A stretch of 64,000 bases of DNA from Bacillota bacterium (GTDB lineage Bacteria > Bacillota > Clostridia > Lachnospirales > Cellulosilyticaceae). Numbering within the stretch: position 1 is the first letter of the stretch; each line of letters opens with the position of its first letter. Position numbers and translations under genes: made by a program. Below, piece by piece: positions 35,006 through 44,387 of the stretch. The notes beneath the pieces were generated by a model, which saw only the letters and a list, made by a program, of their open reading frames with translations, ran no database searches and was not told the DNA's origin. The stretch covers positions 1 to 64,000 of the forward strand of contig JAEWMQ010000046.1 of NCBI GenBank assembly GCA_023393125.1, written 5' to 3'.

Positions 35006-35761
35006 TTATTTACAAAATTGTTCCACTTTAATCAACAACTTTTCTTTTTCTTCTTCAAATTGCTTTTTTCTATTCACATTAGCACCTGAAGGATGTGGAA
35101 AACCTAATAAGCACTTATTTTCATCAACTTTCCCCTCGGCAATTAAACACTTTATTACTTCTTCTACACATCTACCTAACGGAATAATAAGTGCATCTTG
35201 CATTAATTCTATTTGCGGATAAAAATGTGCTTCTACATAGCTCATTAAAAAATCATTTTTTAAAAGCTGAGGACTATGTCCCGTATAATTTTTCCCCTTT
35301 ACAAATGCTGCAAAAGGAATCATAGAGGTAGTATGCAGCAAGTCTTCTCTTTCATCAAAAAGTGCCTTCGCATTTTGAGTCCCCAGGCCTTTTGGCAACT
35401 CTAGCGCTTCTAGCATGTCCATTACATTTTTTCTAAGTGTTCCTGCTAAACGCCCTTCTTTTTTACATAAATAGACTATTTCTTCTAGAGACTTATTTTC
35501 CTCTATGCATGCTCTAGCCGTACTAATAGACTTACTCATTTGAGTAAAGCCTGGTGTGATCCCTACAATAAATACTTTTGCTTTTGGATTCACGTATTCA
35601 TTATGTGTACAGTAATAAAGCCCTATCTCTTTTTCAGCCTCTACTAAAAACTCTGGTATGATTAATTCTTCTCTTTTATAAGCTGTTTTTAAGGGGAGCT
35701 CTTTAATCTTTTCATAGTAGTCTTTTAAATGAGGTAAATAGTTCACCTTCGTTTTCCTCAC
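35006..35761 (-). CDS. Uracil-DNA glycosylase superfamily protein
   Basis: A 251-residue protein with the two UDG-fold active-site signatures: 'VFIVGITPGFTQ' (about residues 63-74, motif 1) and 'LLGFPHPSGANVNRK' (near 217, motif 2). The rest has no family label I can give; it is not the classical Ung. A DNA-base repair or modification-removal role is likely. The start is uncertain: GTG 35761 is the longest, but GTG 35746 is better spaced from GAGG. It follows the hypothetical gene at 35771 by 9 nt and is divergent from a radical SAM gene of a family named for linkage to UDGs. Confidence 0.82.
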   Translation of the reverse strand: MRKTKVNYLPHLKDYYEKIKELPLKTAYKREELIIPEFLVEAEKEIGLYYCTHNEYVNPKAKVFIVGITPGFTQMSKSISTARACIEENKSLEEIVYLCKKEGRLAGTLRKNVMDMLEALELPKGLGTQNAKALFDEREDLLHTTSMIPFAAFVKGKNYTGHSPQLLKNDFLMSYVEAHFYPQIELMQDALIIPLGRCVEEVIKCLIAEGKVDENKCLLGFPHPSGANVNRKKQFEEEKEKLLIKVEQFCK

Positions 35762-35770
35762 TCCCTCATT

Positions 35771-36172
35771 TTATGCTTCTGGTGTTAACTTAACTAGTAA
35801 AATACCTTCTGCTGGAATCAATAGTCTTAAAACCTCTTCTGAGACATCAATATCCTCTGCAGTTAAAACACAGTAAGCACTACATTTTTCTTCTAACTCT
35901 AAAGCTGAAAGAGGTAATTCTAACCTAATCTCCTCTTCTATTTTATTAAACAAGCTTAAATACTTACCTGTTTCATCCTCACTAGAAAGTATTGTTAATT
36001 CCTTAGAATCATAAATCATCTTTGTTGTATTACTGATCTCATGTGCTTTTAAAATAAGCTGTTCTTTAATAGAAGGATATTTTCCTCCCTTTTCAAAAAT
36101 AGCAGTTAACTCCTCCTTGTTAATATGGCTATCTACTATTGTAAGTGTCTCTGGTAATTGAATATGGATCAT
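35771..36172 (-). CDS. Hypothetical protein in operon with the UDG-like gene
   Basis: A 133-residue soluble, acidic protein with no motif or family I recognise. It begins 'MIHIQLPETLTIVDSH' and ends in a strand-rich part ('GILLVKLTPEA'). GGGAGG precedes ATG 36172. It lies 9 nt upstream of the UDG-like gene on the same strand, so the two probably share one transcript and may work together. Confidence 0.75.
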   Translation of the reverse strand: MIHIQLPETLTIVDSHINKEELTAIFEKGGKYPSIKEQLILKAHEISNTTKMIYDSKELTILSSEDETGKYLSLFNKIEEEIRLELPLSALELEEKCSAYCVLTAEDIDVSEEVLRLLIPAEGILLVKLTPEA

Positions 36173-36462
36173 ATATTGACCTCCCTTCTACTCATGTTAA
36201 GTTTAGTATTTAAATTTATGATAATACAATTCTTGCTTTAAGTAAACATATGGACTTTTATTCTAAAAATTCATGTCAATATATCCATTATTTAACCTTA
36301 TAAAGCTAATTTTCTACAATAGTTTCATTAACTTTTATTTTTTACTTTCTAAATAGAATTATACTCCTTCAACTTTATTATTTATCTTAATCCTTGTTTA
36401 TTTACTATGCTTGTGATAAACTAGAACATATGTTCGATTTTTTTAAAAGGTATGGTGAAATT

Positions 36463-37839
36463 ATGGATATTAAAGAAAAACTAGAAATCCTATCTGATGC
36501 TGCCAAATATGATGTTTCTTGCTCCTCTTCAGGCTCCAAGCGTGCTTCTCAAAAAGGACAGCTAGGTTCTACAGAATCTGCTGGTATTTGTCATAGCTAT
36601 ACGCCTGATGGACGCTGCATCTCTCTTCTAAAAATCCTTTTAACTAACTACTGTATTTATGATTGCGCTTATTGTATTAATAAGCGTTCTAATAATATCC
36701 CAAGAGCATCTTTTACAGTAGAAGAAGTGGTATCTCTTACCATTAACTTTTATAGACGTAATTATATAGAAGGCCTTTTTTTAAGCTCAGCCATTATCAA
36801 GGATGCTAATCATACCATGGAAATGCTTACTAGTATTGTCAAAAAGCTGCGTCATGAATATCACTTTGGTGGCTATATTCACTTAAAAGCTATCCCTGGA
36901 GCTAGTGAAGAGTTAATTCATGAAGCAGGTCTTCATGTAGATCGTATGAGTGTTAATATCGAATTACCTTCAGCTGACTCTCTTAAACTCTTAGCACCAG
37001 ATAAGAAAAAAGAAGCTATTTTTAAACCAATGCATGATATCCACCAAAATAGTTTAATTCACCTAGAAGAACGTAAAAAGTCTCTAAAAGCGCCCCTTTA
37101 TGTACCTGGCGGTCAAAGTACCCAGCTTATTATTGGTGCTACGCCAGATACAGACTACAATATATTAAACCTAAGTGAAAAACTTTATAACAAATATGGT
37201 TTAAAAAGAGTCTATTACTCGGCTTATACACCAGTCAATCAAGGTAAAAACTTACCAGAGCTTACTCAGCCGCCTACGCTTAGAGAGCATCGACTCTATC
37301 AAGGTGATTGGCTGCTTAGACTCTATGGTTTCAAAGCTAAGGAGCTTTTAGATGAGACAAATCCTCAATTTGATCCCTACTTAGATCCTAAAACCTCTTG
37401 GGCTCTCAATCATTTAGAGCAGTTTCCTGTGGAAATTAATCGTGCTCCCTATCAAATGCTACTACGCGTTCCTGGTATTGGCATTCGTGGTGCACAAAAA
37501 ATCATGAGTAGTAGGCGTATTGCTCCTCTGCATTATGAAGACTTACGTAAATTAGGTATTGTGCTTAAAAGAGCGCAGTACTTCATTACTTGTAACACTA
37601 AATATTATGGCAAAGTGGATATGCAGGAAGATAAGATTAAGCGCATTTTAATTCCTCAAGATGCTTATTATGATGAAACGGCACCTTATGAGCAGCTGAG
37701 TTTATTTAACTTCCAAACATCTCTATCAACTAAAATCTCCACTTCACCCACTTCCTCACTTTTACTGCCGGAAACAGTCGGTATCAAACAACATCTTTTA
37801 CTACCTGATACGGCTACCGCATTAACAGGTGAATTATAA
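36463..37839 (+). CDS. Radical SAM protein, putative DNA modification/repair (UDG-linked family)
   Basis: A 458-residue protein matching the family described as 'putative DNA modification/repair radical SAM protein'. It starts 'MDIKEKLEILSDAAKYDVSCSSSGS'. The cluster motif is 'TNYCIYDCAYCINKR' (CxxxCxxC). Near the C-terminus 'INRAPYQMLLRVPGIGIRGAQKIMSSRR' is a helix-hairpin-helix for DNA binding. I prefer ATG 36463, where the family normally begins; earlier in-frame ATGs at 36394 and 36430 lack ribosome sites. It is followed after 23 nt by its usual partner (DUF4130). The reaction catalysed is not known. Confidence 0.9.
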   Translation: MDIKEKLEILSDAAKYDVSCSSSGSKRASQKGQLGSTESAGICHSYTPDGRCISLLKILLTNYCIYDCAYCINKRSNNIPRASFTVEEVVSLTINFYRRNYIEGLFLSSAIIKDANHTMEMLTSIVKKLRHEYHFGGYIHLKAIPGASEELIHEAGLHVDRMSVNIELPSADSLKLLAPDKKKEAIFKPMHDIHQNSLIHLEERKKSLKAPLYVPGGQSTQLIIGATPDTDYNILNLSEKLYNKYGLKRVYYSAYTPVNQGKNLPELTQPPTLREHRLYQGDWLLRLYGFKAKELLDETNPQFDPYLDPKTSWALNHLEQFPVEINRAPYQMLLRVPGIGIRGAQKIMSSRRIAPLHYEDLRKLGIVLKRAQYFITCNTKYYGKVDMQEDKIKRILIPQDAYYDETAPYEQLSLFNFQTSLSTKISTSPTSSLLLPETVGIKQHLLLPDTATALTGEL

Positions 37840-37862
37840 CTATCCTTTTTAAGGAGGCTTTT

Positions 37863-38603
37863 ATGATTGATTATTTATATGATGGCACCTTTGATGGCTT
37901 ATTAACTGCTATTTTTTATGGTTATAGCGAACGCCTAGAAGTGCATATTTATAAAGCTCAGCTTTACGCACCTTCTCTTTTTGCTTCTCCTAAAACTATT
38001 ATCACCGAACCTGAAAAAGCTGATCGTGTTTATAATAGTATTCATGATAAACTTTCCACGTCTACTTTAGAAAATGTTTATTGCGCCTATTTAAGTGAAG
38101 AAGAAGGTGTTGAAACCCTTATTTTAAACTACTTAAAACTCTGTTATCGTTATACAGACAGTATCAACTTAGCCAAAAATAATGATATTATTCGCGCTAT
38201 GGATTTAGCTGTTAAACATGTACGTTTTGAAGCCCATCGTTATAATGGCTTTGTACGCTTTAAAGAAATACGCCCTATGCTATTTTATGCCCAAATTGAA
38301 CCAGACCATCATATTTTACCTTTATTAATAGAACACTTTGAAAAGCGTTTTTCTGATCAATGTTTCATGATTCATGATACCAAACGCTCAGAAGTAATTG
38401 TTTATAATCAAAAGGAAATCTTTATTCAGCAGCTTACCCCTGAGGAAGCTGAATTACTTTTAAAAACACGAATAGATGATCCATTTGAAAAACTCTTTAA
38501 GGCTTACTATACTTCAACCACTATTCCTGAGCGTATTAATATTAAGAGGCGTAATGCTTATATGCCTAGACGTTATTTTAAACATTTAGTGGAATTACAA
38601 TAA
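37863..38603 (+). CDS. Probable DNA metabolism protein (DUF4130 family), radical SAM partner
   Basis: A 246-residue protein of the family found beside, or fused to a UDG next to, the radical SAM protein above. Typical start 'YLYDGTFDGLLTAIF', middle 'AMDLAVKHVRFEAHRYNGFVRF' and 'PDHHILPLLIEHFEKRF', and end 'PEAELLLKT...FKAYYTSTTIPERINIKRRNAYMPRRYFKHL'. No known catalytic motif. AAGGAGG precedes ATG 37863. The short gap to the radical SAM gene indicates one operon. A basic C-terminus fits nucleic acid binding. Confidence 0.9.
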   Translation: MIDYLYDGTFDGLLTAIFYGYSERLEVHIYKAQLYAPSLFASPKTIITEPEKADRVYNSIHDKLSTSTLENVYCAYLSEEEGVETLILNYLKLCYRYTDSINLAKNNDIIRAMDLAVKHVRFEAHRYNGFVRFKEIRPMLFYAQIEPDHHILPLLIEHFEKRFSDQCFMIHDTKRSEVIVYNQKEIFIQQLTPEEAELLLKTRIDDPFEKLFKAYYTSTTIPERINIKRRNAYMPRRYFKHLVELQ

Positions 38604-38642
38604 AAAGAGAGGGGATATTTCACATGAATATCCCCTCCTTCT
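38603..38642. terminator. Bidirectional terminator
   Basis: GAGGGGATATT pairs with AATATCCCCTC, flanked by A- and T-rich sequence, between convergent genes. Confidence 0.85.
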
Positions 38643-38664
38643 TGTTTATTGATTCCTATTTATT

Positions 38665-39153
38665 TTAAAGAATATTATCTTTTCCTACATTATGTGCTAA
38701 AATCTCTAATGCATTTTGCTTCATGGCTTCGCCATTTACTGTGCCACAAAGCTGAGATAATATAATTGGCTTAATGTCTCTATCAAATAAATTAAAAGCT
38801 GTAGCCATTATACTACTTTCTATATTAAGACCCGCAATATAGACTTGCTTTAACTGATTTTTCTTTAAGAGCTTTTGCACATCTTCTGTTAAAGCTGTAT
38901 AAGTAGATTTCATAATCACAATATCTGCTAATTCTCCTATGCCCTCTACTAATTTTGTCTTCGGGCTAAGCATGGTCATTTCCTTCATATTTAACTCCGT
39001 TTGATATAAAGAATCCACCTTATTAATAAAACGTGTTGCAATAATTAAATCATAATCGTAATTCTTAACATGTTTAATAATATCTTCTGGGATTTGCTTA
39101 GTATTTTCATTTATAAATCCACTTTGTACATCAATCATTAAAAGTAATTTCAT
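38665..39153 (-). CDS. Isochorismatase-like protein lacking the catalytic cysteine
   Basis: A 162-residue protein of the cysteine hydrolase (isochorismatase/nicotinamidase) fold. Asp8 in 'MIDVQSGF' and Lys82 in 'VIMKSTYTAL' match two members of the catalytic triad. At the usual Cys position the motif reads 'IAGLNIESSIMATAF', so Ser114 replaces Cys. It may be an inactive or altered enzyme. GAGGAGG precedes ATG 39153. It lies 15 nt downstream of the secreted protein gene on the same strand. Confidence 0.82.
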   Translation of the reverse strand: MKLLLMIDVQSGFINENTKQIPEDIIKHVKNYDYDLIIATRFINKVDSLYQTELNMKEMTMLSPKTKLVEGIGELADIVIMKSTYTALTEDVQKLLKKNQLKQVYIAGLNIESSIMATAFNLFDRDIKPIILSQLCGTVNGEAMKQNALEILAHNVGKDNIL

Positions 39154-39168
39154 TGTTGTCTCCTCCTC

Positions 39169-40803
39169 TTATTTCCAAATTGAACTTGGAATAAAGCCAA
39201 ATAATACAGGGGCTGAAGAGCCATTTGGCAATGTATATTTTATCTCTCTGCTCTCTCCTTTTGGAACTTTCCCAATAAGCGCCGCTAATTTTTTAGAACT
39301 TAAAATGTCTTCATTAGGTACATTAAATACCTTATCTTGATTCCATTTTACTGCTCCTAGATAGGCACCGCCTCTCGCATTTAAAATAACACCCATATCC
39401 TCTGTACCTTTTACTTCAATAGTAATAGGTAATCCATAATTACCTTGATTTCTAATGGTTTCACCTGTTAAAGCATCTGTACCTTCTAACCATTCTTCCT
39501 TTTCTCTTCCTATAACAAGCTTAGTTGGATTTTTAATCCCGCTTAAATCTAGTACATATTTTCTTTCTATAACATTAAAAGTTCCTCTTACATGGTTGTC
39601 TCTTGGTAATACTTGAAGCTTTGATACATTACTTAAATCTGATTTTTCATCCATCATAACAACAGTCCAAGTGACATTTCCTGTGCTATTAAAATCAAAG
39701 AGTCCAGAAATAATTTCATTATTATTCCAAGCTTTCTTAGTTGCACTATTATAAACACATACAGTTTCACCTGGCTTAATGATATAATCCTTACTGGTTT
39801 TTCCTTTAAAATATTGACTAACCGAACTTTGTCCTGTCTTTAAAATATTGCTATGAGGACCCAAAATAGCTTCATTACTAATTGTTAGCTTAAGATCTGT
39901 ACTTTCTTTAGAAGTAGCTAAGATGACAAGCTTCTTTGGTAAGCTGGTAATATTCTTATGGTGAACTGTCATAATACCTTTCCCACTACCTGTATCCTTA
40001 TACAAAATACCACTAGAAGGAACACTTTCGGGAGAATTACTCATAATCAATGTACCGGTCTCATCTTGCACCTCTACATTTAATGCCTCATCAAAGGTAT
40101 TGTAATCTTTATCAATATAACCTTCTATTAAATCTCCTTGCCTTCCTTTGTTAAATAGGTAATAGCCATTTCTTATAATTTCTTCGTTCCTAATAGTTAC
40201 ATAGCAAGTCTTTTTATTTGACCAATTGCCCCATTCATCTTGCATTTCTAAGGTAATTTCATACTTACCTGGTTTCTTCAAATAAGTAGGCTTACCAGAT
40301 ATCAAAGAACCATTAGTCGTCACATTTTTATAGCGCCATCTCTGACTTTTAAGATTAATATCGTTTGGATTATCATAGTCATATAGAAATTGTATTTTTT
40401 CGCCTATTGCATATGTACTTTTTTCTGTTGTAAAAGTTTTAATATTTAAGGACTTAGGGGCCGTTATCTTTACTTTTCTTCCTACAAATTCACTCCACTG
40501 CCCACTACTATCTTTTACTCTTAAATACAAAGTATACTCGCCCTCTTTTAGGCTATCCATTAAACTCTTTGCATAACTACTTATCTTTTCTTTACCATTA
40601 ACGACTACTTTCCATTCTCTTTTAATAATTTTAAGACCACTTAAACTATAGCTAGATTCAACTACCTCTATAGGCTCACCTAATTGATAGATAGCTTTAG
40701 GAAAAGAGAACTGAGCTATTGGCTTTTGAATCTCTCCATAAATTAATAAAGGAAATGTTAAACTTAGTATAAATAGTATCCATATGATTTTGCTTCTTGT
40801 CAT
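39169..40803 (-). CDS. Secreted protein with two PKD/Ig-like domains
   Basis: A 544-residue protein. Residues 1-25 form a signal peptide ('SKIIWILFILSLTFPLLIYG'). Two homologous modules follow at about 30-112 and 115-205, each with a start like 'F.TEKSTYAIGEKIQF' and an end like 'GKYEITLEMQDEWGNWS', the layout of PKD/Ig-like extracellular domains. The remaining 340 residues are beta-rich and unrecognised. It should be exported and may act in surface binding; no enzyme motif is seen. Probably transcribed with the downstream isochorismatase-like gene. Confidence 0.8.
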   Translation of the reverse strand: MTRSKIIWILFILSLTFPLLIYGEIQKPIAQFSFPKAIYQLGEPIEVVESSYSLSGLKIIKREWKVVVNGKEKISSYAKSLMDSLKEGEYTLYLRVKDSSGQWSEFVGRKVKITAPKSLNIKTFTTEKSTYAIGEKIQFLYDYDNPNDINLKSQRWRYKNVTTNGSLISGKPTYLKKPGKYEITLEMQDEWGNWSNKKTCYVTIRNEEIIRNGYYLFNKGRQGDLIEGYIDKDYNTFDEALNVEVQDETGTLIMSNSPESVPSSGILYKDTGSGKGIMTVHHKNITSLPKKLVILATSKESTDLKLTISNEAILGPHSNILKTGQSSVSQYFKGKTSKDYIIKPGETVCVYNSATKKAWNNNEIISGLFDFNSTGNVTWTVVMMDEKSDLSNVSKLQVLPRDNHVRGTFNVIERKYVLDLSGIKNPTKLVIGREKEEWLEGTDALTGETIRNQGNYGLPITIEVKGTEDMGVILNARGGAYLGAVKWNQDKVFNVPNEDILSSKKLAALIGKVPKGESREIKYTLPNGSSAPVLFGFIPSSIWK

Positions 40804-41096
40804 AACAACCTCATCTACTGTGTATAACTACTTTTTTATTTTAGTAACTTTTCTTTCATTATACACCATATGATGTAACTTGTTACCATAAATTGACTCT
40901 AACTTAATTTTTTATACAAAAACACATAATAAAAGTGCCTCTTACTAGAAGTATTCTAGATTGAGGTACTTTATTTGCATCTATTAACACTTATTTTACT
41001 AGTTGCATTTAAGAATGATTTAAGGTTACTATGTTATCATCCTTTAAATGAAATCATCTATTCTATTATTGAGGCGTCGAAAGGAGTTTACAGATT
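40804..41096. other. Divergent intergenic region with a hairpin
   Basis: About 290 bp between divergent genes. An imperfect inverted repeat lies at about 40931-40973 (AAAGTGCCTC...CTAGA with TTCTAG...GAGGTACTTT), which may be an old terminator. No clear operator for the neighbouring response regulator was identified. Confidence 0.4.
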
Positions 41097-41771
41097 ATGA
41101 ATTTATTAGTTATAGAAGATGAAGTTCGCCTAGCAGAAGCTTTAGTTCAAATTCTACAAAAAAACAAATATACGGCATTAGCAGCTCATGATGGCATTAC
41201 CGGCCTTGACCATGCTTTAACAGGTATCTATGATGTTATTATACTCGATATTATGCTCCCTAAATTAAATGGTTTAGAGGTCCTTAAACAACTTAGAGAA
41301 CAAAAAATTCAAACACCTGTCATTTTACTTACAGCTAAAGATGAGGTATCTGACAGAGTCAAGGGACTTGATCATGGTGCTGATGATTATCTCACTAAGC
41401 CATTTGCTACTGATGAACTTTTAGCTCGCATAAGAGCACTTAGTAGAAGACGGGGTGAACTTATTTGTGATGACACTCTTAATTTTGAAGATATTTCTTT
41501 AAATCTTTCTACTTATGAACTCGGCTGTGGTGGTAAAAGTATTCGCTTAGGGCTCAAAGAATTTCGTATCTTGGAGTTTCTTATTCGTCATGGTCAACAT
41601 ATTGTAAGCAAAGAAGAACTTCTTGAAAAAATATGGGGCTTTGACTCAGATGCTGAATACAATCATGTAGAAGTTTATATTTCTTTTCTTCGTAAAAAGT
41701 TATCTCATATTCATTCAAATGTAGGTATTCAAACGGTACGTGGTGTAGGCTATCGTTTAGGAGGTGAATAA
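41097..41771 (+). CDS. OmpR/PhoB-family response regulator
   Basis: A 224-residue regulator. The receiver domain (1-115) has the acidic pair in 'IEDE', the phosphorylation Asp in 'VIILDIMLPKLNGLEVL', Thr in 'LLTAKD' and Lys in 'YLTKPF'. The C-terminal winged helix has 'LKEFRILEFLIRHGQHIVSKEELLEKIWG' and 'VEVYISFLRKKL...IQTVRGVGYRL'. AAAGGAG precedes ATG 41097. The kinase gene starts directly after its stop codon, so they form a two-component pair. The signal is unknown. Confidence 0.95.
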   Translation: MNLLVIEDEVRLAEALVQILQKNKYTALAAHDGITGLDHALTGIYDVIILDIMLPKLNGLEVLKQLREQKIQTPVILLTAKDEVSDRVKGLDHGADDYLTKPFATDELLARIRALSRRRGELICDDTLNFEDISLNLSTYELGCGGKSIRLGLKEFRILEFLIRHGQHIVSKEELLEKIWGFDSDAEYNHVEVYISFLRKKLSHIHSNVGIQTVRGVGYRLGGE

Positions 41772-43034
41772 ATGCTAAAAAGACTCAAGACCCGTTTTGT
41801 ACTTATTACCATGTCACTCATTGCACTCATTTTACTTGTTATTTTTAGTGGCATTTACTTTTTCATGGCTCAAAGTGAAAAAAACTTTGCCCTTAATAAT
41901 ATGCGTAATATGGCAAAAACGGATTCATTTTCTTTGCATCACAATCCTCCTATGTTTCAAGATCCAAATTTTAAGCCTCAACCTGATTTACCTCGCTTTA
42001 GAGACGATAGTTTTCTTGTAAAACTCTCTAGTGACAATGAAGTCATTCAGATTGTACCGCCTTTTGAATCTCAGGAACAACTAGAGCAAATTCCTACATT
42101 TGTAAGTTTAGCAGAAACTCAAGATGAAAAAGAAGGAATTATTTTCATTAATTCAACAGAAGTACGTTTTTTAAAACAAGATACCGATATGGGAAAGGTC
42201 ATTGTTTTCTCTGATCGTACAGAGGAGATTGCCACTTTAAATCGTCTCCTTATGATCTGTCTACTCATCGGTATTCTAAGCTTTGCTATTCTTTTTGTCA
42301 TCACGCTCTACTTAGCTCAATGGGCTATTAGCCCTGTTGCTAAAGCTTGGGAGAAGCAGAAACAATTCGTGGCTGATGCTTCACATGAATTAAAAACACC
42401 GCTTACGGTTATTGCCACTAATACGGATGTGGTTCTTGGTAATCCATTTGACTATGTAGAAAACCAAAGTAAATGGCTCCACTATATTAAAACAGAAACC
42501 GAGCGTATGACAAAACTTGTTAATGACCTTCTTTATTTGGCTAAGGTAGATGATGATGAATCTCTTCTTCATCGTTTAGAGTTTAATATCAGTGAAGCTT
42601 TTACTAATGTTTGTTTACCTTTTGAGTCAATTATATTTGAATCTAATAAGCACTTTCATATGGATATTGCGCCTGAACTTATTATTTATGGTGACGAAAA
42701 TCGTTTAAAGCAACTTGCTATTATCTTACTTGATAATGCCATTAAAAATACTACTGATAACGGAGATATTTATTTTTCTCTTAAAAAAGATGTTGCCAAA
42801 AATAAGCTTATCTTTTCAGTAACCAATACAGGTCCAGGTATTCCAGTAGAACACCATCATAAAATTTTCGAGCGCTTTTATAGAGTCGATCCTTCTAGAG
42901 CTCGTGAAACCGGTGGCTATGGCCTTGGGCTTTCTATTGCAAAATCTATTGTTACTCAGCATTCAGGTAACATTGAAGTGCAAAGTAGCCCAGAAGGTCC
43001 TACTACTTTCTCGGTTATTCTTCCTATTAAGTAA
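41772..43034 (+). CDS. Sensor histidine kinase (partner of the response regulator)
   Basis: A 420-residue membrane kinase. Two membrane segments (about 10-32 and 158-182) enclose an extracytoplasmic domain of about 125 residues with a Pro/Phe-rich part ('NPPMFQDPNFKPQPDLPRF'). The H box is 'FVADASHELKTPLTVIATN', the N box 'QLAIILLDNAIKNT', the G boxes 'VTNTGPGIP' and 'GGYGLGLSIAKSIV'. No HAMP domain is obvious. Its ATG follows the regulator stop with no gap. Confidence 0.94.
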   Translation: MLKRLKTRFVLITMSLIALILLVIFSGIYFFMAQSEKNFALNNMRNMAKTDSFSLHHNPPMFQDPNFKPQPDLPRFRDDSFLVKLSSDNEVIQIVPPFESQEQLEQIPTFVSLAETQDEKEGIIFINSTEVRFLKQDTDMGKVIVFSDRTEEIATLNRLLMICLLIGILSFAILFVITLYLAQWAISPVAKAWEKQKQFVADASHELKTPLTVIATNTDVVLGNPFDYVENQSKWLHYIKTETERMTKLVNDLLYLAKVDDDESLLHRLEFNISEAFTNVCLPFESIIFESNKHFHMDIAPELIIYGDENRLKQLAIILLDNAIKNTTDNGDIYFSLKKDVAKNKLIFSVTNTGPGIPVEHHHKIFERFYRVDPSRARETGGYGLGLSIAKSIVTQHSGNIEVQSSPEGPTTFSVILPIK

Positions 43035-43049
43035 ATAGAGCCATCATAA

Positions 43050-43096
43050 AGCCCCCAAGTAAGCAGTGGTCATTTTACCTTGCTTACTTGGGGGCC
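43050..43096. terminator. Bidirectional terminator between two kinase genes
   Basis: GCCCCCAAGTAAGCA pairs perfectly with TGCTTACTTGGGGGC; it separates the convergent genes ending at 43034 and 43102. Confidence 0.9.
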
Positions 43097-43101
43097 TTCT
43101 T

Positions 43102-44355
43102 TTATTTCATCTTGATAGGAATATCTAATTTAAACGTTGTACCTTTTTCATAAGTAGACTCTACTTTTAACTTAATACCCATGGTATATGCTAAGGATTC
43201 TAATAAACTTAAACCAATACCACTTCCTTCAATACCAGCCGCTCTTACTTCACCACTCCTATAAAAACGTTCAAAAATATGAGGTAATTCTTCCTCTTTA
43301 ATGCCTATTCCTGTATCACTTACAATAACTTGAATATATTTCTCACCTTTTGGTGATACGCTTAAATGAATTTCATCTCCAGCATGCGTATATTTTAATG
43401 CATTTTCAATAAGTATACTAATACATCTCTTTACCTTTATCTGATCCCAGCATACCTGTATAGGCTGAGCTGCCCCATTAAAATGCATCTGCTTTTCTTG
43501 TATCTCTCCATAATCTTCGTAAAAACTATAGATTTCTTTAAGAAAGCTATTAGCTTCCAGTGATGATAACTCTAATTTACCACCTACATCTTCCTTAGAC
43601 ATAAGAAATAAGTCACTATTTAACTTTTCTAATCCCCTAAGCTCTTCCATCATCTTAGAAAGCTCTTCAAAATGTGCTTCTATGGTTTCATTATTATGCC
43701 TTGCTAATAACTCAAGCCTTCCTTTCATAATGGCTAAAGGTGTTCTCATTTCATGGGAAGCATGTTGAATAAACATAACCTGCTTATCATAGGCTACTTT
43801 AAGGGGCTTTAAGGTAATCGTTGCTAAATAATACCCTAGTCCTAATACAATAAAAAGTACAATGCCACCAGCCATCACTAAAGCTACTCTTAATTCATGC
43901 GCTTTTGCTACTTCCTCATCTACATTTAAAAGGAGTTCTATCCTCAAGCCTTTGGTCGTAAAAGTAATGCCTCTATACGTATGTGCATCGTCTTTAATGG
44001 TTACTACTTTACCTTCTGAGCCTTCTGGAAACTGTGGATACTGATTATTCCCTTCATAAGGATGAGGGCTTCCCTTTATTAAATTATTTTGATCCCATAC
44101 AAAACTAATAAGATTTCGTGCGAGTGGCACTGGCATAATGACTTCTGTTATTTTGCCTTCTTCTGAAGTAATCTTTATATCATTAATAGTCATATTTTTA
44201 TGAGTAAGGAGTTGTTGATCTATACCGCGGTAAAGATTTTTGTTAAAAACACCACTCGTTACAATAGCAAAGATTATAAGAACCCCCACAACAATCTCTA
44301 GACTTGTTACTACTATTCTTCTTCTTGTTTGATGAAAAATATTTTTTGTCTGCAT
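43102..44355 (-). CDS. Sensor histidine kinase without adjacent response regulator
   Basis: A 417-residue membrane kinase with two membrane segments (about 14-36 and 160-182), an extracytoplasmic domain of about 120 residues, H box 'FIQHASHEMRTPLAIMKGR', N box 'RCISILIENALKYTH', and G boxes 'VSDTGIGIKEEE' and 'IEGSGIGLSLLESLAY'. No regulator gene lies next to it on the minus strand. It is convergent with the response regulator/kinase pair, whose regulator is the nearest possible partner. Confidence 0.92.
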   Translation of the reverse strand: MQTKNIFHQTRRRIVVTSLEIVVGVLIIFAIVTSGVFNKNLYRGIDQQLLTHKNMTINDIKITSEEGKITEVIMPVPLARNLISFVWDQNNLIKGSPHPYEGNNQYPQFPEGSEGKVVTIKDDAHTYRGITFTTKGLRIELLLNVDEEVAKAHELRVALVMAGGIVLFIVLGLGYYLATITLKPLKVAYDKQVMFIQHASHEMRTPLAIMKGRLELLARHNNETIEAHFEELSKMMEELRGLEKLNSDLFLMSKEDVGGKLELSSLEANSFLKEIYSFYEDYGEIQEKQMHFNGAAQPIQVCWDQIKVKRCISILIENALKYTHAGDEIHLSVSPKGEKYIQVIVSDTGIGIKEEELPHIFERFYRSGEVRAAGIEGSGIGLSLLESLAYTMGIKLKVESTYEKGTTFKLDIPIKMK

Positions 44356-44387
44356 GGTTCTTATAATCTCCTACTTACTTACTGAAT

